From Sabellastarte sp. h YS-2021 (taxonomy: Eukaryota > Annelida > Polychaeta > Sabellida > Sabellidae): 64,000 bases of DNA. Location of the stretch: assembly GCA_964017235.1 (NCBI GenBank), contig OZ024931.1, positions 94,025,721-94,089,720 of the forward strand, read 5' to 3'. How positions within the stretch are numbered: position 1 is the stretch's first letter; each line of letters starts with the position of its first letter. Shown one piece after another: positions 32,307-44,747 of the stretch. Made by a program: the position numbers and the translations under genes. A model generated the notes under the pieces. The model was not told the DNA's origin. It did not search any database and was given only the letters and a program-made list of their open reading frames with translations.

Positions 32307-35300
32307 CTGTCTCACAGTAGGGTCCTGAAAATCCTTCTGGGCAGACACATTTGAAGGAATTGTCAGTAATAACACAGGTGCTGTTGTTTTCACACACTGT
32401 ACAAGGGTCAGCAGTTGTTGCTAAAAATGTCAACACACTAATCCAATAATTATCAAACAAAAAACTGTTACTCCCCATATTTGTGTACAACAGTTTCATA
32501 AAAATACCAGTTATATTACTGGCTGAAAATGGCAATGCTCCTTGCATCATTTACACCAAAACAATAACGACCCCCCAAAATGTTGTACAAATTTTTAAAA
32601 CTTTACAAAGGGGTTATGGCAATGGATTTCTGAGAATGTCAGAGTTTTGTGCTGAAGATCTACTATGGTTTTGTCTCTGCCCTTACAATTGATGCAATTG
32701 GGAGTTTCTGGTTTCAGTACCAGTTAAGCCGTTTTTTAAATAAGTGTTGAGTGGTTCAGGGTAACACACTTAATAAACCTGTTTCACTATGAATGATCAT
32801 TCAGGAGCAGTCCCAGTCAACCAGATATCAAACAGTTTCCATCCCTGGGTATTTTCAAGGGGATTTAGGGCCCTGGATTCTCCCACATGTTTGCACTCCA
32901 GGGCTAAATATCTGAAGATCACTCGGGATACCTGGAATGATGCCTGTTAAAGACAATCTTTCACGCTGATCATATGTTTGGTTTCTTTATCTGTTTTGTA
33001 GAATCTATTTCTTTGTGATAATGTCAATATTGGCAGTTTTCCATTAGAACCAGAGAGTTGAGGCATTTTGCAATATTTTCACAGTTATTTTAAAAGATAC
33101 TTCTAAAATACACAAAAGACAAAGTCCTGTAAGATTCTCAATAAAAATATGCCAGCATAGATCTTGTCTTTTTCCAAAATTGAAATGGAATGAGGTAATG
33201 GTCACCAGAGCCCCTTTATAACCAGATATATCCACAGAAGATGTCACAGGTCAACTGGTGACTTCTCTGTGTGACTGTGCACTCTACAGAATAGCCAGAA
33301 AGGCACAAAGGGTCTCCAGGAGACCACCTCAGGTAGCCACCATAAGAATTGGGGACAATGAGAAGCCACTGCACACTGCCTAGAGGCCCTTGTTTGGTTT
33401 GGGTTTGAGAAGAGTCAAGCCTACTCATCGTGAATGAAGGGTCACTTGTGATAGCAGGCTGGGTTTTAGAAAATTGGACAGATTGTAAACATGTTAAATT
33501 TTTGTCAATCCCAATTTTAGCACAAGGACACTCCTAAATCACACCAAAGTATGAGAAAGCCCTTGTAGATGTACAAGGATGACCCGGGAGAGCCAAAATA
33601 GGGATTGCTCTCATGTTATTTTGTTATTTTGACAGTAGAACAGCTACTTAACACTAATACTCATCCGGTTATGTCATTACGGGTTTGAAGGCTCCAACAG
33701 AAAATTGGAAAGTTACTAGTTACTTGTTAGTGGTTTACAGTAAAGAATTATGGATACATTTAAATGGTGATTTCAATTGATCTTATTTACTTTAAAATGG
33801 ACATTTCAATTAATCTCAAACATATTCTAACTAAACCACTTAAAAGCATCATCAAGGGCTTGATTACTTATGTTGATGCTGATGAATCTGAAAAAGAGGA
33901 TGTTGAAGTCACACTAAACTCACATCATAACTTATGTGGTGTAAGAAGATTTACAAGACACATAGTCTTTAAAATTAATGAAGTATTATTCTTCATGTTA
34001 TATGTTAGAATGTCCTACCTGCCTCACAGAAGCGTCCAGAAAATCCGTCTGGGCAGACACATTTGTAAGAAGTGTCATTACTTTCACAAGTGCTGTTGTT
34101 TTCACAGACATGGTCCAAACATGGGTCAACCCTTCTTGCTAAGACTGTCAACACATGAAACCATTAGCTGACAAACGAAAAAGAAAATGCTACTTATTAA
34201 CTGACAACCATAATATTCTTAACCTGTGCTTTTGCAATTTAGTTGGATATTTATATTATTTTTCAACCTTTTTGTATGTGTCCACTCGAAGGCTGGTGCC
34301 AATTAATATTGAATTTTTACTGTATTCATGTAAATGGTAAGTGTATGTGATATTGAAGTGTTGGAAGTAGCATTACCACCCTTGGAAGACATATTAACAT
34401 TGAGAGGAATGTGAACCCCATATATTTTCTACACATAAACAACAGATTAAATACCAGATACAATAAAGGGCTGGTCCTGGGACCTGTATACACTCCACAT
34501 TGAATTTCAACAGATTCAATAGCTAAAGCAACATAGATTTATCATTTGGGTGGCATTGAGACATGTATGCTCCACACAATCTGTGTGAACAAACAATAAT
34601 GAAGTAAATGCACCAGGTTTATTATATATATATGGGACGGCACTAGGGAATATATGTTCCCCACATTCTGTCTGAACACTTTTTGATTTCTACTGGTAGA
34701 CTTTCAAGACAAATAAATGTTGGAAAATATTTGAAAAAAGCAATTCCTGGATTATGATCGTGGAAAGTACAAGGGTGGTATATATAACTTATATCCATTA
34801 AGTGTTTTTTAAAATTTCCATTTAAATTACCAAAAAAGTTTGAACCAAATTTATGTTGTGAACATCTGGTATTTCAGGTCTAGACATGCATCTCTGCCTT
34901 GGTAATTAGTAATATTTGAGGTTTTCATTGTCAACTCATCGCCTTTATTTATTGGTTTGGTGTAACATACTAAAAATCTAAGATTTGCATCTCTGTCAAA
35001 GTGTGTTCCATAAGAAAGTACAAAAATTACCAGTTTATGAACAGTGGTTTATTGTAAAAAATTTAGATTTACTGTCTGAGTTTAAACATTTCAATTCAAT
35101 TAAGAAATGAATAGATTTATTTGATGATTTTAATCATTCGAAAATGTCACAACTAAACCGCTTAGAAGTATCAGCAATGGTCCAATCATAGATGAATCTG
35201 AAAAAGAGGATATTTTAAACTTATATTAAACTCCTATCATATATCAGGTGATGTAAGATTATTTATAGGACCCTATAGTCTTTAAAATTAAAGGAGTATT

Positions 35301-38300
35301 ATTAAATATTGAATGTGTATTTGAGTGCAGGACAACAGTGTAGAGTAAGATTGTCCTACCTGCTTCACAGAAGGATCCAGAAAATCCTTCTGGACAGACA
35401 CATTTGTAGGAAGTGTCATTACTTTGACAAGTGCTGTTGTTTTCACAGACATGGTCCAAACATGGGTCCACACTTGTTGCTAAGACTGTCAACACATGAA
35501 ACCATTAGTTGACAAACGAAAAAGAAAATGCTACTTATTAACTGACAACCATAGTATTCTTAACCTGTGCTTTTGCAATTTAGTTGGTTATTTATATTAT
35601 TTTCCAACCTTTTTGTATGTGTCCACTCGAAGGCTGGTGCCAATTAATACTGAATTTGTTACTGTATTCAGGACATGTAAATGGTAAGTGTATGTGATAT
35701 TGAAGTGTTGGAAGTAGCATTAGCAGCCCGGAAGACATATTAACATTGAGAGGAATGTGAACCCCGTATATTTTCTACACATAAACAACAGATTAAACAC
35801 CAGATACAACAAAGGGCTGGTCCTGAGACCTGTATACACTCCACATTGAATTTCAACAGTTTCAATAGCTAAAGCAACATAGATTTATCATTTGGCTGGC
35901 ATTGAGAAATGTATGCTCCACACAATCTGTGTGAACAAACAATAATGAAGTAAAAGCACCAGGTTTATTATATATATATATATGGGACAGCACTAGGGAA
36001 TATATGTTCCCCACATTCTGTCTGAACACTTTTTGATTTCTACTGGTAGACTTTCAAGACAAATAAATGTTGGAAAATATTTGAAAAAAGCAATTCCTGG
36101 ATTATGATTGTGGAAAGTACAAGGGTGGTGTATACAACTTATATCCATTAAGTGTTTTTTTAAATTTTCATTTAAATTACCAAAAAAAGTTTGAACTAAA
36201 TTTATGTTGTGAACATCTGGTATTTCAGGTCTAGACATGCATCTCTGCCTTGGTAATTAGTAATATTTGAGGTTTTCATTGTCAACTCATCACCTTTATT
36301 TATTGGTTCAGTGTAACATACTAAAAATCTAAGATTTGCATCTCTGTCAAAGTGTGTTCCATAAGAAAGTACAAAAATTACCAGTTTATGAACAGTGGTT
36401 TATTGTAAAAAATTTAGATTTACTGGCTGAATTTAAACATTTCAATTCAATTAAGAAATGAATAGATTTATTTGATGATTTTAATCATTCGAAAATATCA
36501 CAACTAAACCGCTTAGAAGTATCAGCAATGGTCCAATCATAGATGAATCTGAAAAAGAGGATATTTTAAACTTATATTAAACTCCTGTCATAATCAAGTG
36601 ATGTAAGACGATTTATAGGACCCTATAGTCTTTAAAATTAAAGGAGTATTATTAAATATTGAATGTGTATTTGAGTGCAGGACAACAGTGTAGAGTAAGA
36701 TTGTCCTACCTGCCTCACAGAAGAGTCCAGAAAATCCTTCTGGGCAGATACATTTGTAGGAAGTGTCATTACTTTCACAAGTGCTATTGTTTTCACAGAC
36801 ATGGTTTGAGCAAGGGTCCACAGTTGTTGCTGAGACTGTCAACACACCGAACCAGTAATTGACAAACAAAAAGAAAACGCTGATGCTTAAAATGACAATC
36901 ATGATATTTCTAGCATATGCCATTTCAACTGTGTGTTATTTTCATTCTTTGTTAATTTTTGTGCATGGCCATTGTAATGTTACTTCTAATTCATTACATA
37001 TAAGGACTTATATAACTGTTAAGATTATGTCATACTAAAGTTTTTCAAACTAGCTTTACCATCTTGCAGAAGTTCTGACACTGAGAAATATGTGATCTCT
37101 ATATCCTGTGCTCAAATAAAGCAAAAATTAAACAGTAGTATATATAACAACAGTATTCTTATAAATAGTGTATTGTTCCTGATTTTATGTAAGTAGTAAT
37201 AGCTGAGTTAGGAATTACTACTTATGTACAATGTAACGGCAACTAAAACAACAGAAATTATATCCGTAGGCAGACAATGAGAACTGACACTTGGAATTAA
37301 TGCTACCCACAAGTTAGTTAGTGGTTTGCAGTAAACAATCCAGATAGATTTACAGGGTGATTTTAATCATTTAAATTCATCTTCTTTATTTCAAATATTT
37401 TAATTTGCCTCAAACATATCACAACTTAACAATTTAAATGCATCACGAATAGCACTTACATGGATGGAGATCGATCTGAAAAAGAGGATATTTCTAACTC
37501 ATATTTAACTCACAATATAGCTTATGTGATGTAAGGAGATTTACAAGAATATTTATAGCCTTGAAAATTGATACAGTATCATTCAATAATTAATGTATAT
37601 TTGAATGCAGGACCACAGTATAGAGTATTATTGTCCTACCTGCCTCACAGAAGTGTCCAGAAAATCCTTCTGGGCAGACACATTTGTAGGAAGTGTCATT
37701 ACTTTCACAAGTGCTGTTGTTTTCACAGACATGGTCCAAACATGGGTCAACATTTGTTGTTGAGACTGTACACACACATACCAGTAGTTGAAAAAAAAGA
37801 AAATTCTACTTATTAGATTGACAATCATAACCTGTGCCTTTGGAATAGATTTATTTAGATTTATTTGTTGTTTTACGTCACGTTCAACAGCCAGGTTCAT
37901 ATTGCGATGGGTAGTTTACGGGTGGAGGAACCAGTGCATACTAGTTGGTCAAGATTCTGCACTGTAAACCACCGGGCATCGGCAAGTAACTACCAACTTT
38001 CCAACATGAAGCGCCCGGCCTGAGATTCGAACCAGCAGCCTCAGAGGTTGGAGGCGAGCACTCTAACCACCACACCACTGAGCCCCCCCTGTTCCTTTGG
38101 AAGTGGGTATGTTATTTACATGCTTTGTCAGCTTTTGTGCATATTACAACATTTATATAATGGGTAAGGACAAATGATATTGAAGTAATCAAACTACCTT
38201 TACCAGTTCTGAAGAAGTATGTAAATCCAGCTTTCTGTGTACATAATAACAACAGATGAAACTACACCAATTATACTGATGGGCTGGTCCTGTGAAGTGT

Positions 38301-39560
38301 ATAAGTTCCACTTTTCCGTACATTAAAATAAGAAATAAATTTAATACAAGTAATGTTGATTGACCAGAAATTGGAATTGGATGCTGCTCGAATTCTGTGT
38401 AAAGAAACAACGAAGCAATTTTGTACAAACTGTCAAGACTCAAAAGTCTTGGAAAATACTTTTAAAAATCCCTGATTTGGGTTCAAGGTAGTCTAGTGAA
38501 GTGTAGATCCATTTACTATTTTATAATTTCAGCAGAAAATGGGAAAGTAACTAGCTGATTAATTCTTTCCGGTGATGATAAGATAGATTTACTGGTTGAT
38601 TTTACCTGTGCAATTCTGTCCAGAAAATCCACTGGTACAGTTACAGCTGTAGTTCTTTTCATCAGTAGCATTCTGTATACAAGTACTGTTGTTTGCACAG
38701 GCACCTAAGTCACACCCTTGAGAAAGTGTCACAGAAAAACTGCTGACATGTAAAATAATATATAGAATACCATAGTCCAAAGCTTTCTGAAGAATTTACC
38801 TATATTGTGGTCATAAAAACACACACTACCATAAAAACATACACTATATATGAGAGATAATTGGCTTAGCAGACCACTTATTTACACAAGAAATTCTGCT
38901 TGTAAAAAGTCATTTACATGACATATGCATACCACATGGGTTATTACACATCGCACCAGGCCTTTTGTTGGGTCCTGTACAGTCTGCACCTCCATTTTGT
39001 GGAGGAGGATTATCACACGTCCTAAACCTTTCAAAGAATCCCTGTCCACACTCCACACTACATTCTTCCCAGTCACTCCAGTCTGACCACCTTCCATCTG
39101 CAGCACACAATATCAGCTTACCTAAGAGGAGCTAGCAGTCAGCCTGTAAGAGCTTTAGGCTTCAGTTTTGAATCAATTTCAGAAATTATAATTCACAGGA
39201 AATAGGTTAAATATCAAGCATTCATTGCCTGAGATCATCATTAGATTTATATAAGGTATATAGATTGAGATTCAGTAAAAGCGTTTGTATATCTATTTAG
39301 AATGGGATTTGCTTACTTTGTAATTACAATTTATAAAATATGTTACGTTGAATTAAATTAGTCCATATACTGGATCCTGTGAAGTATGACGTATGTAACA
39401 GTATCCATTCTGTTTGAACTCTCTGAATTCCGCAAATACTACGCATTATATACTCAAAACTGAGTGGGGTTTTTTACCATTCTTGTGAGCTACATTTACC
39501 TTGTGAGTGGACCAGCATCAAACATGAGATGGCAGACAAAGTGAGGACCCACAGGTACAT
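32307..39560 (-). CDS. Secreted/membrane TSP1-EGF repeat protein, 5' part (eight exons)
   Basis: Exons on the minus strand: 39560-39500 (signal peptide MYLWVLTLSAISCLMLVHSQ); 39097-38933 (thrombospondin type 1 repeat, WSDWSDWEECSVECGQG with the W-x2-W-x2-W motif); then six one-domain EGF exons 38716-38606, 37765-37640, 36829-36710, 35479-35360, 34138-34019 and 32420-32307. Every intron is phase 1, so exons can be added or lost without frameshift. EGF copies share DPC, HVCENNSTC, YKCVCPEGFSG and FCEAG; NNST is an N-glycosylation sequon. In the 5' untranslated region, an acceptor at 39579-39581 suggests an upstream non-coding exon. The coding sequence continues left of 32307 (phase 1, donor GTAGGC) but its remaining exons were not found. 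The role is probably adhesion or ligand binding at the cell surface; no orthologue is named. Confidence 0.85.
33044..34018 (-). other. Intron DNA between EGF exons 34138-34019 and 32420-32307
   Basis: The intron is longer than in the recently duplicated units. A phrase around 33870-33900 (gatgaatctgaaaaagagga) recurs after each EGF exon (near 35185, 36545, 37470), which marks the old duplication unit. No extra exon was recognised. Confidence 0.5.
34130..36850 (-). repeat. Tandem duplication of EGF exon plus intron (unit about 1.34 kb)
   Basis: Starting inside the EGF exons, 34130-35470 and 35470-36820 are nearly identical over intron as well as exon. Examples are atgtatgctccacacaatct at 34562 and 35901, and attcctggattatgatcgtg (34744) against the same text near 36092 with one change. 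EGF exons are spaced 1341 and 1350 bases. The farther neighbours (37640-37765, 32307-32420) match mainly in exons and short intron patches, so they are older. Confidence 0.9.
37846..38087 (-). mobile_element. Full-length SINE in intron of TSP1-EGF gene
   Basis: On the minus strand it has a head with an A-box-like cagtggtgtggtt and B box GGTTCGAATCT, then a body shared with the 21403 copy (acgggtagt..., gtttacagt). Flanks 37831-37845 (CCTGTGCCTTTGGAA) and 38088-38102 (CCTGTTCCTTTGGAA) form a 15-bp target-site duplication with one mismatch. Confidence 0.85.
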
Positions 39561-39578
39561 GTCACCTGGATTTATAAT

Positions 39579-40547
39579 CTGTAAAACATAAAATATGTTG
39601 TTTTGGTTTTTCTTGTGTATGCATGAAATATCTCTTGTATGCATTGACATGAAAACTCATGCTGTGAAATATTGCTACCTTTCTGCTTGTCTCATCAATT
39701 ACATTCAACCTCCGATAATTTTGAAGCAATAGAAATATGGGTGGGAAATTACTCAGCAGCAAATCACATAACTAATGTAAATAATAAATGCCCTAGTTTT
39801 CAATCACTGCGTATAAAGTTCTGTGTTTTGCACTCAGTAGCCACAAATATAGAATGTCCGATTTTCTCAGATGAATGACTTCGTGACAGGATGAACTTTC
39901 ATTCTCACGATCATTAGTCAGTGAAATCGTGTGGAATGCTTTATAAAACGAGGCAAGAAATTTGTAAATAATTAGCCTAAATGCTGGATGTTGATAAGAA
40001 GTAACTCAACAGAGCACAACACAAAGAAACTTCCGTAAGCTTGTGTCACAATTTCTGCGTAGAGTAGGCAAAACATGATGTCATGACAGGTGCATTGTCC
40101 TGACAGAAAGACGTTTCAAAATTCTTGAATTTGGTTCATATCGTCTGACATATACTGTATAAGTTAAAATTTTTGTACGAGGCAATAATTTTAAATGCTT
40201 CAGCTAATGGATTAATTCCTGATGAAATTTTAAACCTTTATTAATATTTCAAGTAGAAACTAGCCATTAGTGAAAATAATTCTAGTGAATTTCTACAAAA
40301 TGAAATGAAAGTTAAAATTTCTACATATACAGTATTGCACTGATTTTTTTTTCAAAATACAATAAAAAGATATCAAACGTCTATCGTCAAGGCAGCTTTC
40401 ATCAAATTGTTTCACACTCTCTTGCTTTTAATCTGACACTCAAATTAGAAGTTTTTCTCTTGTGACTTTTCATAGCTTTGAATAAATGAAGTGAATAATC
40501 AGAAAATGTATGGGAGAATGTGGTGTAAATAATAAAGGTGGTGTAGG
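39579..40547. other. Upstream flank of TSP1-EGF gene
   Basis: AT-rich DNA expected to hold the promoter and a possible 5' untranslated exon of the minus-strand gene starting at 39560. No TATA or other motif was convincing. Confidence 0.4.
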
Positions 40548-40795
40548 CTGTGCTTAGTGTATAGGCATTAGACAAAACGCCCCTATCTTCCACTACCGTC
40601 TGATGTCTGTATGTCAACTTGTAACACAGTAGTCAACTGTCCAATACCTTGAGCATCCCACAGGAGGTTTGGAATGTTCAAAATTAATGTCTCTGAATAT
40701 CTCACTGTCATTCAATATTGGTCACCATCTCTTTTGCACCTTATCACCTTCCTGCATATGTCCCCGTCCATTTCACTGACCTTCTGTAGACAAGT
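40548..40795 (+). repeat. Dispersed repeat family R1, copy 2 (partial)
   Basis: Same orientation as 56977-57490. It shares ttagacaaaacgcccctatc, catctcttttgcacc, gcatatgtccccgtcc and gaccttctgtaga, after which the SINE at 40796 interrupts the match. Confidence 0.6.
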
Positions 40796-40979
40796 CACGT
40801 CGCTTTCAACAGTGTACAGGTCATATCACGACGGGTAGTTGGAAGGGCAGAGGAAACCAGTACATACAGTTCATCAGGGTTCTGTACTGTAAACTGCTGA
40901 CCAACGGCAAGCAACTACCAGCTTTCCCACTTGAGGCCATGCCGGGAATCGAACCCCGGCCTCAGAGGTGGGAGGCGAG
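40796..40979 (-). mobile_element. SINE, truncated in the tRNA head
   Basis: Strong match on the minus strand to the 21403 copy, including the B box region (gaatcgaaccccgg as seen on plus) and the cctgtacactgttgaaagcgacgt tail. It stops before the A box. Confidence 0.85.
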
Positions 40980-41129
40980 AAGAAACTCTGATATGTCCCT
41001 ATGACAATACTCTACAGAGATAGTGAAAAATATACACCGACAGTCTACTTACTACTTTTAATTTTATGTGTTATTCAACAAATTTACTTAAATATATATA
41101 ACCATCATATTTTTGAAGCACCCACTAGG

Positions 41130-41415
41130 CACTACAGACGACAAGCATCATATACCTTTCAACGGATTTTCATGAAATTTTCAGGATATGTCCTAAATGG
41201 GACAAGGCACAAGTGATTAGATTTTGGGAGTGATCTGGATCACTGTCTGGATCCATGAAAAATAAATTGGGAGTGATCCGGATCACTATCCACAAAAATA
41301 TGAAATGGGGGGGGGGGGGGGGAGGAATATCAGTGCTAATGGTTGGTTTTGATAGTCCAGGAATTGAGCTCCCTTGGCAGAGGTCTGCGTTCTCCGAGTG
41401 CTCTTGTTATAATAG
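41130..41415 (+). repeat. Dispersed repeat family R2, copy 2
   Basis: It contains gattttcatgaaattttcagg, gtgatctggatcactgtctg and cttggcagaggtctgcg. The inverted order of the same landmarks is found at 24235-24545 and 58350-58545. Confidence 0.55.
41307..41322 (+). repeat. G16 homopolymer
   Basis: Sixteen consecutive G residues inside the R2 copy. Confidence 0.95.
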
Positions 41416-41634
41416 TGTATAACAAAGGACACCAAGATTATACCCACATAAAATTCACATCCGATAGGGGGCTACCAGGGTACGGACTGGTCCTACCTTG
41501 AAACAACAACAAATGCTACCTTTGTTGTTGTCATATCTAGAGGGGAAACCAGGGTCCCAACCTTATGCTATCTCTCACTCTCAACATTGGGCCATCAAAG
41601 TCCCAAAATTCGTATGTGCAACACAGTGTTCTGC

Positions 41635-41661
41635 GGGGGGGGGGGGGGGGGGGGGGGGGGG
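41635..41661 (+). repeat. G27 homopolymer followed by (AG)n
   Basis: Twenty-seven consecutive G residues, then agagagag. The length may be affected by sequencing or assembly. Confidence 0.9.
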
Positions 41662-42546
41662 AGAGAGTAATTTTTGACAAAGTCCTTTAAAAACCCCTTT
41701 TATTGCTCACTGCCATCTTTGTTTGGAAATGTTTGAAAATAAACTTTTAATACTCATTCTGAAAATATGGGTATAAAAAGCATTAGTAATGGAATGTTTT
41801 CAAAATGTTTGATGGAAAACATTTCAAAAACGTTTTAAAATTATGGGTATAAAAGCCATTTGCTATAAAATGTTTGTAAAACATTTTCAGAACAAACATT
41901 AAAAAAAAAAACATTGTCAACAAATGTTGTTTGAGTGTTTTATGTACACTGTTTATCAAATCTTTCATTATGAATGTTTGAAAACATTTCCAGCATAACC
42001 TTAGTTTCTTCAGCTATTTTATAAATATCTAAAAAAACGTTTTGCTGAAAAAAAAAACGGGAGCTGAATACATCAGGAGCAGGTTTGGGCGTCGGCAAAA
42101 CCCAAGCATCTTTTAACAATTTTTTTACATATACATACTTACTAACAGAGTTAAAAACGTTAAAATAAGTTATCACAGATTAAAATGTATTTACCTGATA
42201 GATTTTTTAAAGTCCTCTGTTGGCAGCTATTGTATATCTTAATCCAATTTTGTAATTATAATTCTGACCGATTTTATATGGATTAATATCCACGCAAAAA
42301 AACGGAGTCTAAATCACGGTATTGTACTCCACACAGATAAAGCAGTGCTGGGTAGCCTAATTGGTTTCGTAATTCTGAACTAAAATTAGTATAGCTGCAC
42401 AAGTAAATATAGGTTTCCTTGTGATTAACATTTGTTAATCATTTAAACTATCTTATATACATGTATTAATAACTTCAGGGTCCTTATTAAACAAAGGTCA
42501 ACCATTTGGTATGTTTTGATAAATAAATATCAGAGGAAAAAAAAAT

Positions 42547-42575
42547 GTTCCTTTGGGTTGTGTGCCCAAAGGAAC
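42547..42575. repeat. Perfect 11-bp hairpin
   Basis: GTTCCTTTGGG, a 7-base loop, then CCCAAAGGAAC. It is followed by a short direct repeat (cagaccaaacaact twice). Confidence 0.8.
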
Positions 42576-43501
42576 AGACCAAACAACTAAACAGACCAAA
42601 CAACTGAAGAGAGCAGTGAAGAACAGACTGCACCAGTAACATTGTGGATAATACACCATGTCAGGTTTGTCAGGTCAGGTTATTTGGTTTTGTAATAAGG
42701 CATTAAATATGTAATGAAGAGTGAAATTCACAACCAAGATACATGTCAAGGGATGTCAGTACTGTGTATTGATGGGATCCATCTGTTCACACTTATCCAG
42801 ACACCCCAATGTTAATTTTAAAAATGAGTCTAATCCTTCTTTGTCCTTCTGATACTGGATCGGTAAAACTGGCTTCTAGATCATCCCAAAAAGACATCTA
42901 GAGTATAAGGGAAAAAAAAACATTTAAAAAATCCAAAGCATTTGGATCACAGATAGCAATGTTGGGGTTTTAGTGTGATTCAATAGGCTTTAGACAGAAT
43001 GGTCTCTTCTAAGAGAGATAGTTTTCTACTGAAATCATTGTTATTACACCAGAGATGTGTGATTTGGCCTTTAAACAGACATCTGCTGATGTCTGTTTGT
43101 TAGCTTTGCTCAACCAAAAGAACGCGTCAAACAGTTATCAGACTGTCAGCTGGGGCGTTAAGGCGACCCTTTTGTCAGTCCTGCCCCAAGGCAGTCATTG
43201 TGTACAACCTTAAAATAGGCTCTGCTACCAGTCTATCATGTTTTTGGGGTTTTTAAACCCCAAATCAGGGCATGACCCTAACTCTGACACATGACCCTAG
43301 TAACCAGAAAAACAAAGTTACATAATTGGCTGACACCATTGGGTTATTTAGTTTCAAGCTTCTAACCTTCAGTTTAATTCAAAACTTTGAAGGAGAGACA
43401 TGGAAAAAACTTTCCCTCCCTCCCTTCCCCTTGTTTTTATATAATTGTTTTATTTAACTTGGGTTGCTGGCGGGTTTAGATTATGTATTATTCCTATCAA
43501 A

Positions 43502-43664
43502 GGGTTTGACCTTGGCTATTGTGAACCTCAAGGTCAAATTGCGGTAGCTTTAAATTAACCCTCCTCTGCTCTGAACATTGACCTTGCTTAGGGTCACAGG
43601 GGGTCAGATGATGACCTGGTACTGATGGGGGGTCCTTTGCTTGCTACTTTCAATTTGACCTTAG
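43502..43664. promoter_or_regulatory. Cluster of nuclear-receptor-type half sites
   Basis: Within about 160 bases: TGACCTTG (43507), TCAAGGTCA (43528), TTGACCTTG (43579), GGGTCA (43591 and 43601, the latter facing TGACC) and TTGACCTTA (43655). TCAAGGTCA is the extended half site of monomeric receptors such as FTZ-F1/ERR types. There is no adjacent gene start, so function is speculative. Confidence 0.3.
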
Positions 43665-44744
43665 GGCTTTTTAACTTATGTACTGATTTATATATTTTAG
43701 TGTATTTTAATTTATTCTACTGTGCATATTTGTGACTCTATGAACTCTAATGGACTCTAAACTCGATGCACAGTATTATGTGATTATTTCTAACTATTTA
43801 CTATATAACTATATACATTATTATTATATATATTATACTTATAACGAAATGTAAATAATTATAGTTAGATGTATATATACAATAAACAAGTACCCGCAGT
43901 AGTGTTTTTCTGCCTGGGGTGGGGACTGTAATCATAGTGACACTAAGTGACATGTTCAACCACGTATGACAATATACATTGTCACTTGCTCTGGTACGTT
44001 TTGACAAGAGACAAACATTAAGCGCACATATTTTGTATAAATACAAACTGACACATTCCCACGATTGTTACAAACAGCACAGTTACACACTTGAAGGAGC
44101 ACCACTCATTTACAATAACTTGATGCATCAGTTGATAAAATCAATAGAGTTTATCACCCTGTGCCTAAAACTATCACACACATCACTGATATTGGTAAAT
44201 ATTCACATTTGAGTTGCATATCATGACTTAAAACAAGTTGACCTGCGAGTCTTGAAGACGACAGTCCCATTGAGTACAGTTTTTCCTTCCAACCTTGATT
44301 TTTTTTATTTTACCTCAAATCTTTGTTTACTTGTCAAGCCACCTTTTACGATAGATGGTTACATCTAACCTAATCAAATCTTTATGGGGCCTTATCTTTG
44401 TACAAGCAGATTCGAAGTTGCATGCAACAAAAGTCATGAAGATATCAGGAATTTGGGAAATGCAATGCCCCTTCCAGAAAAGAGCCAGTATTTGTGGTGG
44501 TTACAGACAGCAGGGTAACCCAAGGTGTGATGCTGTCCCTCTTATAAACCCTATATCCAGAACAGTTCCCGATTGGATGCTTCATTTCCATAGGAAACAG
44601 TTTACAACAATATTAAACTGTCTGTGAACTATTTCAAATCCTTATCAGATCCTGTACTTGGAAATCCATCACAAAACTCACCTTAAACTTATCTTACCAT
44701 CCCTAAAGTCATCTTTTTGATCTTACAGTGATCTTAAACCTGTC
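43665..44744. other. Intergenic, no gene recognised
   Basis: AT-rich DNA left of the Harbinger element. Frames at 43979-44212 and 44355-44627 have no domain and no context. Confidence 0.5.
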
Positions 44745-44747
44745 TTA

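Noticed and set aside
33764..34171. 135-codon plus-strand frame and similar ones at 35309, 36659 and 37568
   Set aside because: They are the antisense shadow of the tandem EGF exons (His/Cys-rich because the sense strand encodes EGF cysteines).
43243..43264. Hairpin TTTGGGGTTT/AAACCCCAAA as a regulatory stem-loop or MITE end
   Set aside because: Short, isolated, without target duplication or partner. It may be chance in low-complexity DNA.
44355..44627. 90-codon frame left of the Harbinger element
   Set aside because: No domain, no neighbouring exon and no conservation clue.
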